Positions 34,330 through 46,699 of a DNA stretch of 64,000 nucleotides are shown one piece after another. The DNA comes from Symsagittifera roscoffensis (lineage: Eukaryota; Xenacoelomorpha; Acoela; Convolutidae). Every line of letters begins with the position of its first letter. Within the stretch, counting starts at the first letter, position 1. The notes below the pieces were generated by a model that ran no database searches, was not told where the DNA came from, and was given only the letters and a program-made list of their open reading frames with translations. The stretch covers positions 45,559,225-45,623,224 of the forward strand of contig NC_087066.1 of the NCBI RefSeq assembly GCF_963678635.1, in the 5' to 3' direction. Position numbers and translations under genes: made by a program.

Positions 34330-35650
34330 TAGAAAGTTTAAAAATTGTTTTAAAGGTTTCAAATGGATATTTTTGTTCTAGTTACTTTTTCTGAAGCTTT
34401 CTGGTCCTTAAAAAGTTGATATGAACTTCCAATAAATTTATAAAATTTTGGATCAAAAATGATATGCATTTTGTTATAAAAATGAAATCTTCAAAAAAAC
34501 TTTAGACATGTTCAGAAAAGATATTTATTCCATATTGGCTTTTCAACTGTCAAAAACAGTGTTTTAGTTTGGGTAGAGAAAATGCTTATTTTATTTTTTT
34601 CTTCAAAAAAGAAAAATGTATAATTCTATAGCATTCTGATATAGAAAAAATAAAGTCTTCAAAAGTCATTAAAATATGCGTCTGAGCGATTTTAAACTTG
34701 CTTCAAAAGGATAATTGAGGATAAAAGGCATCTTGACTGTCAAAAACTTCATTTAATTTTAAATCGATAAAACGCTTAGCATTTTATTTCCATGTATGAT
34801 AACTATAAGATAAGCAATTTTCCAAAAATTATAAACTTATTTCAAATCAAATTTATGATAGCGGGCATTTTGATTGTCAGAAACATGATTATTTTGATGA
34901 AAAAAAAGCTTAGCATATTAAATTTTGTTATGAAAACTGTAAAAGGATTTGTCAAAAAAAATTTTAAGAAAAAAATCATTCACATTTGTGTTTGGATGGT
35001 TTTAAACGAGTTTGTTTAATGAGGTTTATAATAGCGGCTATTTTCACCGTCAAAGACACGATTTTGTTTTGTCAAAAAATTTATCAAATAACTTTCTTCT
35101 ATGAAAAATGTATGAAAAGCAATTTGTTATGGAAAAAAGTAGTCAAAAATTACTAAATTATGTGTCTGGGCAAATTTAAATGTATTTAAAAACAATATTT
35201 GGGGGTAGAGGGCGTTTTGGTTGTCAAAAACATGATCTTATTTTTGTTCGAAAAAAGGCTGAACATTTTATTTTCTTAGATGAAAATTATATGATAAGCG
35301 CTTTTTTGAAAAAACAAAATCTTAAAAATCATAAAATATGGATCTGGGCAAAGTTACTTGTATTCGAAAAGAATAATTGAGAATACAGGGCGTTTTAACT
35401 GTCAAAAACATGATTTTTTATTTCGTGGGAAAAAGGTTAATCAAAGCATTTTCGTATAAGAAAATTGTATAACAAGCATTTTTCCATTAAAAAAATAGAA
35501 GTTTCAAAAATCAATTATCTGGGTAGTTTTAAATAGGCTTAGGAGGATTTTATATGTTTCAGGAGATTTATAGGGTCAGCAATATGATTTTAGCTTAGGT
35601 GAAAATGCTCATTATACAGTTTTTTTTTTTCAATTGTATGCTGAGCCTTT
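34330..35650 (+). repeat. Diverged satellite-like array, unit about 175 bp
   Basis: A GTCAAAAACATGATTTT-type block recurs at about 34548, 34739, 34876, 35049, 35222, 35400 and 35575. Most intervals are 173-178 bp, with 191 and 137 at the left edge. Each unit also carries an ATGAAAA(A/T)TGTATGATAAGC-type block and a GGGCGTTTTG(A/G)CTGTC-type lead-in. Open frames at 34792-35019 and 35180-35380 lie within the repeats. Confidence 0.75.
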
Positions 35651-36744
35651 TTCCGTATAAAGTTTGTGTGATCAGAAATCAGTCAAAACCAAAATGAATG
35701 AGTTTTTATGGGGTAATTTTTGCTTGACTTTTAGTACCTTATGCCTTGTACCTTGTCACTGTTACTGACACAATCCTTTCAAGCAATTGTATTTTTTATG
35801 ACTGATGTCTAGGTGTTTAAAAGGTTTCTGAAACTGAATGCGTTCTGCGTGATTGAAGAGCTATTTTTAGAAATTTCCAAAAACAATTTTCCTGTCGCAG
35901 GTGCTCACGATTTGTTCTGAAGTTGCAGGAACTTTAGATATCCTTTCTCCTATTTTCAACTTCTAACTTGATGAATGTTATAGGTATATTAGTTCGTCGC
36001 CGTTGACAAAAAAATTTCTTATAAAAGAGAAAAAATGAATACCACATTTTTCTCTCGGCACATTGTAATTACGCTTGCAATTAGCAAACGCTATTAATAC
36101 GGAAAATATACTTTTTTAGGGTTAAAAATTTGCTTAAAAGAATCACCTTAAGCACTTAGCATCGTGGTTTATAAGGAAATCAAATTTCTAAATGTTTAAA
36201 GCGTTCGTAAAGTTATCTTTTATTGCCTCAAAAATCTAATTTTGGGTCATTCGAGGAAACCATATTAAGCATACTTTCCTCCGGCTTGCACAAAACGTTT
36301 AAATCTCAGAATTGAATTAAAAGATCAAAGTTTTTCTTTATAAAGTATTTATTTATGCTTGATAATTGTTTTTGAATTTTCATTAACTGCCGTTATTTGT
36401 GTTTCTCTGGACAGTTTCGGCAAATAAAGCATCATTCCAGACAGCGTTTGAAATTTGTTTTTTGTTTTTTTTTCTCCTGAAGTTTTTCTGTTTTCTTTGG
36501 ACTTAGTGGCTCTCCTCTTTTATTCCTGTCTGGTAGCTTGCAGTGCTAATTCCGTGGTATCGCAAGTGTTGCGATGCTCAATTTTACCTGCGTTTAGAAT
36601 TGTGAAACTTATTGTGTATTTTTTGTACGTCCGATTCAGTAGCAGAAACTACGACTGAGAAACTCGTCCAAAAAAACAGTTAAAAAGACATCAACTGAAA
36701 AAAAAGCACGCGAGCACATATATTTTGACACAGTCTCAGTTCGT
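35651..36744. other. AT-rich non-coding stretch
   Basis: No gene or repeat is recognisable. A hydrophobic plus-strand frame at 36455-36658 has no start context or family signature. Confidence 0.35.
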
Positions 36745-36812
36745 TGTTCCGACTTTCGAGAAAAGTGAAGACTATTTGATTGGGGTGGGTTTTGGTTCAG
36801 ACCAATTTCAGT
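36745..36812 (+). mobile_element. Helentron-like repeat, 5'-end fragment
   Basis: GTTCCGACTTTCGAGAAAAG is followed by a GGGGTGGGTTTTGGTTCAGA block, then CAATTTC. This is the first 70 bp of the family, and the rest is absent. Confidence 0.7.
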
Positions 36813-36997
36813 AATGAGAAAACAAAATTTCACGCAAAATTTTTCCAAAAATGTTTCTTAATTGTTTTTCCAGAATTTTTGTTTTTTTTCCAAAAGAAAA
36901 CGACTGTTTCAAAGTTTTGACTAAATATAAGCAGCGTTTAAGTAAGCAACTCGGTTTTGACTGGCTAAAATAGGCTTTTGAGATCATCGTAGGAGTC

Positions 36998-37439
36998 ATG
37001 TGTGAGACGATCCTGTCGAATGTCAATCAACTGATGGCGCTCAGAAACACAATACTGACACACATTTCACCTTGTAAATCTGTGCTATATGGTGTTTCTG
37101 TGCACCATACTTTGGTTGATTTTCGACAGGATTGGAAGTCTCAAAAGATAATTTTGGTGACGTGGGAAGAATTTACAAAAAATGAGTTGTTTTTCAACAT
37201 GTTCCATATCCGATGTTCCAGTTTAAGTGTTTTAGTTGTTAGAGTTTTATAGAGTTTCTGAATGCAGAGGCTGAATACGACTTGGAAGCGCTTACTGGTC
37301 TCGAGCTGCTTCAGTATTGCTCTCGTCTGGCAGCAACTTCTATCTCAAGTTTTGTTGTATTTTTCTTTTTTAAGCTCCCCCTCGATATGGTACCGCTAAG
37401 ACTAAGAGCTTTGAGTCATCTCAAACTTCTGGAGAATTA
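36998..37439 (+). other. Unassigned adjoining open frames, possible gene relic
   Basis: Two plus-strand frames follow each other: 36998-37252 (84 codons, begins MCETILSNVNQL) and, in another frame without an early ATG, 37240-37439 (66 codons, includes AEAEYDLEALTGLELLQYC). Base composition is less AT-rich than around them, and the second piece reads like normal protein. I do not recognise a family. They could be decayed exons, a relic joined by a frameshift, or chance. Confidence 0.25.
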
Positions 37440-37559
37440 GTAGAAAGTGCATTCGAGGTTCCTAGCATCTAATTTTTTCTCAGTATTCTCCTTTGTTCAG
37501 AGATGGCACGTTTTATGGATTGGTCTTAAGTCTAATTGACTCAATTTTGTTTTGAAAAA

Positions 37560-37800
37560 TATACATAATTTTCAACAATGAAAAAAATGCTTTCGATCCT
37601 TTTTCATAAATTAAAAACAAATGCTATTCTTTTCATTTTGAAGAATGGAAAAAATCTAAATCATACAACTTCATAGTATGTAAAAAATGCTTATTATGCT
37701 ATTTTCATAGAAATTTTTTGGTCTATGAAATACTACGATAAGCTTTTTTTTTATAAAACGAAATAGTTTTTTTTTTGAACCTGGATGAGCATTTAGAATT
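37560..37800. repeat. Dispersed repeat related to the 175-bp array
   Basis: Repeated AAAAAATGCTTAT / TATGCTATTTTCATAG and CATACAACTTCATAG-type blocks resemble part of the unit of the 34.3-35.7 kb array. Similar blocks occur near 25560 and 42680-42830. Confidence 0.4.
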
Positions 37801-37981
37801 GAATGCAACTTTAGCTGTTTTTGTTAAGCCATGTGTTTTCATATCCGGATCTGCGAATTCGTGAAAGCTGAACAAAATTGTGAAATGGTTTCACCACTCT
37901 TTGAGTCTTCGACTAGGATTCCTTTGAAAAAAGATCTACTTATGTTCTTCGTGGTGGGTTAGTGTAAAATCAAAACACGAT

Positions 37982-38116
37982 GACAGCTTTTGCAGGTTTA
38001 GGAATGAAACAATACAGTCCAGTGACCCATTGGAAGGTCAATACATCGCTGGAACCACCCCGCAAGCGGCAGAGGAAGATACAAAACAGTCGGGCAATAT
38101 ATTTTACCCGCTCCTG
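37982..38116 (+). other. Short open frame with basic cluster, possible exon
   Basis: A 44-codon frame starts at an ATG and contains EPPRKRQRKIQ, which resembles a monopartite nuclear-localisation signal. A splice-acceptor-like CAGCTTTTGCAG lies at its start. It is GC-richer than its surroundings. No family is recognised, and the evidence for a real exon is weak. Confidence 0.2.
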
Positions 38117-41100
38117 AACCTTGTATACGAATAAAATATTTTAACCCCCAACCAAATAGCCAAAAAAGGGAGAAAAACTTCAACCGTCCGGGCTAAAGCA
38201 AATCTATCGATGATGGTTTGGAAAAACTTTGCCTTTGTTCTAAGTTTTCGAGAAAGTTTAAAATTACAAAAAACTAGAGAACTACTTCTTGATAGTGAAA
38301 ATCCTGAATAAATAAACAGCCTCAAAAATTCCTTAAAGAAGGGGTAAAAGTAATGGACAGCATCAAATTTACAGACTTACCAACCTCCTCACATAAGAAG
38401 AAACTGTGATATAGTGATAAATGAAGAACTTGTCTTGATGAATAAGGATAACCAATGGAAAACACGGAAAATATTTAAAAAAAACTATTTTATAAGGTCT
38501 GGTGGCGAGATGGTAAAAACCTCATACAAAAGACTTACGGCTATTCCTGGGAAAAACTAGCAGGAAGAGCCTATTAGCCAATTTACAAAATATTTAAAGC
38601 AGCTGAATTTGAAAGCTCAACTCGCGCTTTCCTGTTTTTTTTTCTCTAGAGAATAACGAAACAAGAAAGCGCGGAGCTTTGAAAGAAAACTAGAAACGTT
38701 GAAGTAAAAAATCCAGATCCTCGCCTACTGCAACTTCTGCGCAGTAAGCAAAAAAGAACCTACTGGAACTAAAGCTTTCAATTTGAAACCTACGGCTTGT
38801 TTATAATTTCTCCGAGATTAACAAAACTTAAGCTGTGATATAAATTCCACGTAGGTTTAAACCAACTTGATCCGTAATATTTCATATATTTAAAAAAAAT
38901 CGGTTTCAAAGCAATTTCCCTTAAAAGTGGGGATGAGTTGTTAAAGTGAATATACTAAACTTAAACATCAGAAGTCTACAGCTAGAAATTAACTGAAGCA
39001 GCTTCATTTTTTATACTTTCTTATTTTATTTAACGTGCTTCTAATGTTAAGACTGAAAATAAAAATGATTGATATTATTTCTAAATTAAGTTAATAACTA
39101 GCACGCAATTTTTCAGTTCTGAAAAATTAACATCATTTTCTTCCTTTAATTTCTTAAAATTTCAAGGGAACGGTAGAATGAATAGTCAGTTGAGAACAAA
39201 CAAAAATCAAAGAAACAGAACCCTTTGTCTCCTCAAGAACGATGCCAAAGGGCCTTTGAAAGTGTTTTATTTTTAGGTAGTCAAAAAGTCAAAGTTGAAT
39301 GAATCACTTTGCTTGATGTTGATATTCGAATTCATGAGGGTTACCCAATCATTATTCCGTTTAGGGCAAATCAATTCATTTGACACAATTCAGCTGGATA
39401 AATAGCGTTAAGATGTAAACACGGCTGCGATAAAACATATTCCCCAATACTCTATGCTCTAAAAGAAAGTAAGCACCTAACTAACTGGGAGACAATCAGA
39501 CAAAACAAAATCTAAAATGTGGCAGCTATCGTTTTTTTTGCCCTCGCGGGAAAATGTGTTTAATTATGCGAAAAAAAACTGCATACGATTGACATTAACA
39601 AAAATTTATTGTCCATATTAGCTTTTTTGTAGTGTACCAATCTAAAATTGTAAGACCGAGCTGTCATACTTGTACTGTAGCGCAGAGAAAATAAATTTGA
39701 TCCCCAAATGGGCTTCAAATTTGATAAGGAAACGCTCTGTTTGAAGAGAAAAAGACTAAAATGACATAAAAAATAAAATAAGCAAACAAGCAAAATTGAC
39801 TAATAAATAATTTAAAACACCTCTTATATATTTAGAAAATTTACGAGATTGAAAGACATCAATGTGCTAGTTTCCATTTATACCACCCACACCAAAAAAA
39901 TCCCTTGTGGGGGTTGGCGAAAAAAACTGTTAAAGATAGTCTGAGAACAACAAAGAAAACTGTCAAAGAAAGGTTGGCGAAAGTCAAAAAACAACAAAAA
40001 TACGTAATTTATAACAAAAGCGCAAGTGAAAGTGAGGAAAAATACGTTTAGTAGTGATCATAAGGACTAACTTAACTCTACTATGAGCTTACGTTAAAGT
40101 TATTATGAGCAAATGAAAGTAGCACAAAAAAGATTAAGCCACTGAAGAGAATTCATTGTAATTGGCTGCATTGGATTATGATTCATTAGAATGAAATTTT
40201 AGTAGAAAACTGGAAAATCATCGATTATTAACGTCAAAAAACGTTAAAAAAATATTCAATCAATTGAAATCATTCAAAGTTATCCATTAAAATTATGTTT
40301 TTTCAAAACATACTATATAACCGATATTTATCCATAAATTTTTAGTGCAGGTAATAAATTTTGGGTCTGATAACGCCAGTTGTTTTCACCATCAGCTTTT
40401 AAAGGAAACGAGTTTTGGAAATTTAGTATGCGTACACTGCTGTTTGATTGCTTAGTAATCTAGTTTACGTTATAAATCTCAACTAAGATCCGTCAAAAGT
40501 TATAGTAGAAACAAAAGTTAAAAAAAGTATGAATTTATATAGTGAATATTTAGATAAAAATGATGGAAAAATTAATGAACAGCTGTCTCTAGTACTTATA
40601 AGGATGGGATCAATATTTAGTTTTTACATGTGAACCAAATTTTATTTTCCTGTAGTTCGCATTTAGATTGATGATTGATTTGTCTACTTTTTGTCTCTCA
40701 GAGTATTGGGTCATCAGTTTTTCTAGATCCGTGTTGCTGTTTTTATTTTTCAAGATGTCAATAAAATGCTGAGATCTAGTCTTAAAAAATTTATTTAAAA
40801 AAAGAGGGCAAAAACTTGTACGTAAAATGTTAACTCGACTGACTGAGTAGATAAGAGAGAGGGAATAAAAAATATGAAGATTTTAAACCGGTCCGATTTC
40901 AGTGCAAGAATGTTTAAAAGTACCTTTGTCTAATTCTAACCTCCATAGGCTTTGTTTCTTCGGATATCTATTTCATCTTCCGGTCTTTGGCAAAAGTTTT
41001 CAGTAGTCTCATTTTTGTATTTTTTTTTACTAATTAAAAAGCTTTCAATCGTTCAGCTTTTAATTTGCATGTTTCTATTTTTTGTATCTTTGTTAGGCTG

Positions 41101-42660
41101 CAAAAGGACCGGTGATTATTGCTTCATTGTCTGCTTTTCAAGGCAGGACATTTTAACCAGTCAGCTTGTTTGGCGACACACTTTCCTTTTGATACCCGAC
41201 AAAATCTCAGTGAACTATTAATACAAAAGTATTTTGTGTCCATGTAGTTTTTCCAATACTACAAAAATTGTCGTACAGGAAAATCCGTTATTAATGAAAA
41301 GTAGAAAAATATTCATATCACTTTCGAATCACTTTTTTACTTCGCTTATCCAAGTGAGAAAAAAAATCATGTCTTAAGGAAAAACTTACTGCAGATGCAA
41401 AGCTGGCATTTCACACCTATAAAAAATGGTATTTTCAGAACTATAAAAATTTGCTTTTTCAGAACCAGAGAATTTTTTAAACCTTATTCTTTTCTATCTA
41501 AGTCTCAATCTCGGTCATTTTCAATCTCGGTTTTCAAAACAAAACTTTTTTTTCTAAATCTCTACATTTATTGAACAAAAACAATAAGAAAAGAAAAAAA
41601 CACTCGAATATGATTTGTATATGTTCCAGAAGTGTAATCCAATTTTACGGAAAAATTTTTGCACAGTCAAGGCTTTAAATATTTGGAACAAACATTACCA
41701 TCAAACCTTACCAAAAAAATAATTTAGCCATTTTAACTAGTAGTGAAAATTTGTGAAAAAAGAAGACCCGTAACGTAGGATAAAAGTAAGAAGGAGACCT
41801 TTAATGATCTAATTGGAGAGAGAATAGGCAAATTAAAGACTTTGATAAACTTGAGCGTTGATAGGCTTTAGTAAATCCTTTAAAAAGCTGCTCAAAGTAA
41901 TTTTTTTTGACTTAAAATGTTTTATTCATTTCGATTATAACCAATTAACAGAAAAGTGCAACTCAATTCTCTATTAAGGCTTAAATGGTCCCAAATAGAC
42001 CTAAGGACAACGCTAGTTTGTTTGAAAAAAAAAGACATAACACGATTATCCCTCTCGCACCAAAAGTAACAAACTTTGAAATAAAATGGAGATGTACAAG
42101 TACGGAAACCGCAAAACTCTTTTGTTTTGGTTCTAAACTGAAATATTCTTTTTTGAAAATCATTCGGACAGCTTTTCTTCGGAGGAAAACACCAAACTCA
42201 AATAATAGATTAGTACCACAAAACAACAATCCATATTGAAATGGCTCGACATTATAGAATATGTGTTTCAATAAATTGTTGAAAAATCCCTTTTCAATAA
42301 CCGTAAGTTACAAAAAAAAACACCTTATTCAGTAAGAAAATACCTCTATTTGATCACATTATTTTGATCACTAAGTAAAACACATAGATTTGAATGGGGG
42401 TTAAGAAATTAGACGATAAGCAAATTAGACGCATCCAAGAAAATGGAATTTAGATGTTAAACGTTTTTTTGCCAAAATTTAAAAGTTTGATATTTTCAAT
42501 GTATGATTTGAGTGCGAAAACTCTTGCACAATTCAGGTCGTTTTCAATGCATTGTAAACGCAAGGCGATCAAACCTTTAAGGACTCTAGTTATGATTGAA
42601 CAATGGCTTTTGTGACTTGTGTTACTGTTGAGAAAAAAATCTTAAAAAAGATATTATAAT
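38117..42660. other. Long AT-rich non-coding stretch
   Basis: No gene, RNA or recognisable transposon. Open frames at 39560-39793, 40952-41221 and the overlapping pair near 41981-42271 have no motifs. The last two lie on opposite strands of the same DNA. Confidence 0.4.
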
Positions 42661-43779
42661 TTTTTGGTTTATGGGAAAATTCTAGGCATACAGTTTCCAT
42701 ATATAAAAAATCATATATCATAGACCTTTCATGCAAGTTTTTGTACTTATGAAACTGCATGGAAAGTGTATGAATAGCATTTTTTCATCTATGAAAATTG
42801 TATGGTTAGCATTTTTGGTCAATCCGAGTAAATCAGAAGTGTTTTTCCTTATGGGGCAACTTAGCCTGTTTTTCTGATACTTTTTCCGTAACCAACTCGA
42901 AACGAGCATTTATCATTAATCCACAGTCTCTGATTCTTTTTTGAAACTGATAATCAACGAGCAAGTCATCAGGGTATAAAAAAATGTGTTATATGCTTCA
43001 CTCAACGTTTTTTGAGTTAGGTAAGCGATGAGGTGATTCGGAACTATAGTTTAGATTTACAAAAAATACATAGACCAAAAAAATTACCTATAAGATTTTA
43101 AGATTTTAGATCTAAAAACTTTTTTTATCTAAAAATTTATTAGGACCAAAAATTTACATGAATTGATTTCAGAGAGATTTGAAGTTTCGTTAGATCCTAA
43201 TAAAAAACTGCTTTATCTGCTAATAAAAACTGCTTTCTGCCGATAAAAGCTGCGCTAATAGAAAACTGCTTTCTGCTGAGATAAACGTATATGGACAAAT
43301 TGACCACGTATTTAAAACAAATTGACATTTTCCGCGTACAGGTTAATTTTAGCAGGCTGATTAAATTTACGCGCACCGATTTTTATTTTCTTTGATGTAC
43401 GCCATCATTGTTGATTGCATCAGTTTCTTCTAAATTATCTTAAATTTACTTCGCCTACAGTCCTAGAAAAGCTGATTATCATTGCCCTGAGTTGCTTTTG
43501 CGGCGACGGAAATGTTTGGGATATGGATACATCATTTTTTTGAATTTCTCCGTACCAATCTTTTCATTGCAAATCAGATCTGCTCACCCTTTTGACAGAT
43601 ACTAGGCACCCATAATGTCTGTGAGTTAGGATCTTAGAAAATTGTACGGTATTTGTAACTGATTTCAAGTCTCAATGCATTTCAGATTTTTTATTTTCTG
43701 CTTATTTGCTCTGGTCAATTTCTCAAAAAAAAACGATCAACTTCTGAATTTTTAAACCATTATTCCAAAAGACAAGGTA
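42661..43779. other. Non-coding stretch with short local repeats
   Basis: 42680-42830 carries CATACAGTTTCCATA and GAAAATTGTATGG blocks like the 175-bp array. At 43205-43280, AAAACTGCTTTCTGC-type motifs recur three times. Nothing else is recognised. Confidence 0.4.
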
Positions 43780-44110
43780 CCAAAACGCAATACGACAACT
43801 CGCGACAAAAGACAACCGGCAATGCTAGACAACTCGAATAAAAAACACCTCGAAAAATCCTCACCGCCCTAATTGTGTTAACACTGTGCGAGCATGCCAA
43901 CATAGGTATGCCATATTAGGTTTTTATACATATTTTAGAGCCAAGTTATCGCCAAGAAGCTGCATAGCGCGCGTAGCGCTTCAACCGGCTACCTTATATC
44001 ACTTTTGAAAAATTTAAAAATATATTCAAACTTTCCTTGTTGTCACTGTCTTTATATTTTGCGAGTTGTCTTTCGTTACAAATTTTTATTTGTTACGAGT
44101 TGTCGCTGTC
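43780..44110. mobile_element. Possible MITE with GACAACTCGC-type inverted ends
   Basis: The left side has ACGACAACTCGCGACAAAAG and the right side has GCGAGTTGTCTTTCGTTAC followed by CGAGTTGTCGCTGTC, giving imperfect inverted ends about 330 bp apart. A GCGCGCGTAGCGC block lies inside. The superfamily is unknown and target duplications were not identified. Confidence 0.4.
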
Positions 44111-44119
44111 AATTTTGCG

Positions 44120-44545
44120 CGTTAACTATTCAAAATTAGCCTTTTAGCAACTTTCAAACCTTCGTAAGCTTACAAAATTGATTGCAAATATTTTTCATAT
44201 GTTGTACTCTCCTAAATCTTAATCCAAAACTTTGAGTATTTTTGAATCTATAACATTGATCTTGTTACCTATATCCACGACCCCTTATTGCAAAAAGGGG
44301 GAACGTTTGACTTTAAAAAACTTCCTCTTGTGTGTAACCGTTAAATTAGTTCTGTATAGGGGCTGTAAAAAGTTACTAGATAGTATAGGTCGCTGACGAA
44401 CAGTCATTAAGATCTCTATTTTTAATGATATGAAAACCCGGTCAAAAAAGCTGGTTAATATGTCAAAAATTGTCTGAAGAAAAGCTTATCATTCCCAACA
44501 TAAATAAGTCAGTTTTTTCGAAATTCGGTCGGAGCGAAAAGATTT
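44120..44545 (-). mobile_element. Highly diverged Helentron-like repeat
   Basis: It has the family order GCGCGTTAAC, TTTCAAACCTTCGTAAG, AAAAAAGCTGGTTAATATG and AATTGTCTGAAGAAAAG. It ends near AAATTCGGTCGGAGC, a decayed 5' terminus. Confidence 0.45.
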
Positions 44546-44744
44546 ATCAGAGTTCTTAATTTAAAAGCTTTTGTATTTTGAAAACAAGTTGGAGCGTGTT
44601 TCATAATGACGTCTTTAATTTTTTAGGTTGTAATTCAAATTTCAGGCAGACTTGAATCAAATCTGGATCTGCTATGACTTATGCCTGCGCAGATATACTT
44701 AACAATGATCAGGTATAATTTAAATATCAAAGTTATGTACTGGT

Positions 44745-45175
44745 CAGAGTAGCGGATTTAGGAGGGGGGCGGGGGCGAGGGGACAGACGTCACCCACAAG
44801 GTATTCGAACCCCTGCCGACCCTGCAGACCCATTGTACTATTTTGAGATATCCATTTTTGGCTGACTGACCTTAAAGGTTTTCTAGAGGCGCATTTGGCG
44901 CCAATGTATACTATTTTTGATTTGAGGGGGGAGCTTTTTCCAAAAAGCTTTTTTCCGAAATTTTCCAAAAAAAGCATAAAAACGTCTTTTGGCTTCTTTA
45001 TTTTTAGAAATTGCCTGCGGCGCAGAAAACTTTGTCAAATTAAGGTCTTTATAGTGATTAGGGTGAGCTGAAAAAATTGATTTGGTCGACCCAAAAAAAT
45101 GTCTACAAAATTTATAATTTTTTTTGCAAATCCGCCCCCACTCCCTCGAGAAATTCCTAAATCCGCACCTAACTG
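44745..45175 (+). mobile_element. hAT-type MITE, decayed termini
   Basis: The left end CAGAGTAGCGGATTTAGG and right end CCTAAATCCGCACCTAACTG are mutated versions of CAGGGGCGGAT...ATCCGCCCCTG. Inside lie a G-rich run, CCCCTGCCGACCC, GAGATATCCATTTTTGGCTG and GTCGACCC, in the family order. It is flanked on both sides by Helentron-like fragments. Confidence 0.7.
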
Positions 45176-45376
45176 CCCAAATTGATAATTATTCACAATT
45201 CACAACTGCCCAAATTCGCTATCGTTAAGCCCCCCTAACCTTACGAATAACAATCACATAAGAATTATCTTTTTAAATTTGACCTCAGCTCAACGTTAGT
45301 TTTCAAATTATAAAAGAAATTAATTCCGTGTTTTTCCTTGAGCAAAACATTTCGTCTTTTTCTTTGAAAAGTGGAA
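45176..45376 (-). mobile_element. Helentron-like repeat, 5' half only
   Basis: CCCAAATTCGCTATCG, CCCCCCTAACCTTACG, TTTGACCTCAGCTCAACG and a terminal GTGGAAC follow the family order. This may be the other half of the copy at 44120-44545, split by the MITE. Confidence 0.5.
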
Positions 45377-46699
45377 CAGCAACATAAAATAGACAAATGT
45401 TTCAAATCAAATATGTTTCATTGAAACGCACATGTAACCTGCTTAAAAAACCACAATAGTTTTCAAAATTTTATCTTTAACTCATTTAGGAAAAAGCTAC
45501 TTTAAAAAACTAACAGATTACGAGGGCAAACTAAGGAATATTTTTCTTGAAAGAGGGTTCCACAACAAGGACACTCTCTTTAATTCTCTTTTGTTCTTTC
45601 GTGCTCTAACACGTTTAAAGACTGTCTCTGGATTCTGGAAATCTATACACACCAAGTTTTGTGCCTATCCAGTGAAAATCTCTGGCCTCTTTATGCAAGT
45701 TGTACTTAAACACCCCATCACACTTTTTTCCAGCAAAACTATTTGACAAAAAATTCTATCTATAAACTTAGAAAAAAAATGAATATGAAACTCGCTTTGC
45801 TTAATTAAATCACCTCCCAAATATGCAAAAAAACATAGTGACGACAATATCAAAAATGTCGAATTTCTTGGTTTTTTTGTCTTTGACTGCCCAGTTTCAT
45901 AGTGACTGTTTCATTTGTTCTGGGAAAGTTTTCCTGGGAAAATTTCATAAATTCCCCGGAAAGTTTTATAAATTTTGTGGGAAATTTTTATAATTTTTCT
46001 TCATTGATTTAGGGATCTCATCTCTAGGTCTGTATACATTCTAATTGAATGGCATTGCAAAGTCGTCCCATGGATAAGGAATTCAGCGGGGCGACCGAGA
46101 TTCACTACTATCCACAGTCTCGAAAGGCCTATGTTGGTGGCATGGATCCTTTACTGCACTATTTATGCATTCCTTTTTAGCTCGAAGCTCCCACGACTAT
46201 ATCTGTCGCTCCCCTATCCGCAAGAAGTACTAGTTGTAATTATTTTCAATAGTTTATAAATCTAGTTACAGAGGACTCCAATGTGGCCTCACTGTAATCT
46301 AATAATCAATTCAAAAGAAAGGATCCTCGATTTATCAACACAATTGGTAAATTGTTTTTGAACTCACGACCACTTTCTCCCGAGAGAACTTGTTCAAAGA
46401 CTTCTTCACTAATGAAGACGTTTGCATCTATAACTCAATTTTATTCACTAAAAATACTAACTGCGAAAATATTGCAGACCAACTATTTCTCTCTAGCTTG
46501 CTCGATTGCTCTCACTTAACTATGGCAACCAACTTTCAACTGATTTCGCTTTGATTCTTCTCTAATTGATGAGATTCAACTTATACTACAGCTCAGTACT
46601 AATTGTTTTTGTCCCAATGGTAGGCTGTTTGTCATTTTTTATGTTTTCATTTAGGTCTTACTTACATTTAGAGTTCTGATCAACCGTACAAAACCTGAC
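45377..46699. other. Non-coding stretch
   Basis: Nothing recognised. From about 46000 rightwards base composition becomes less AT-rich, which may mark the 3' part of the retrotransposon relic that follows. Confidence 0.35.
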
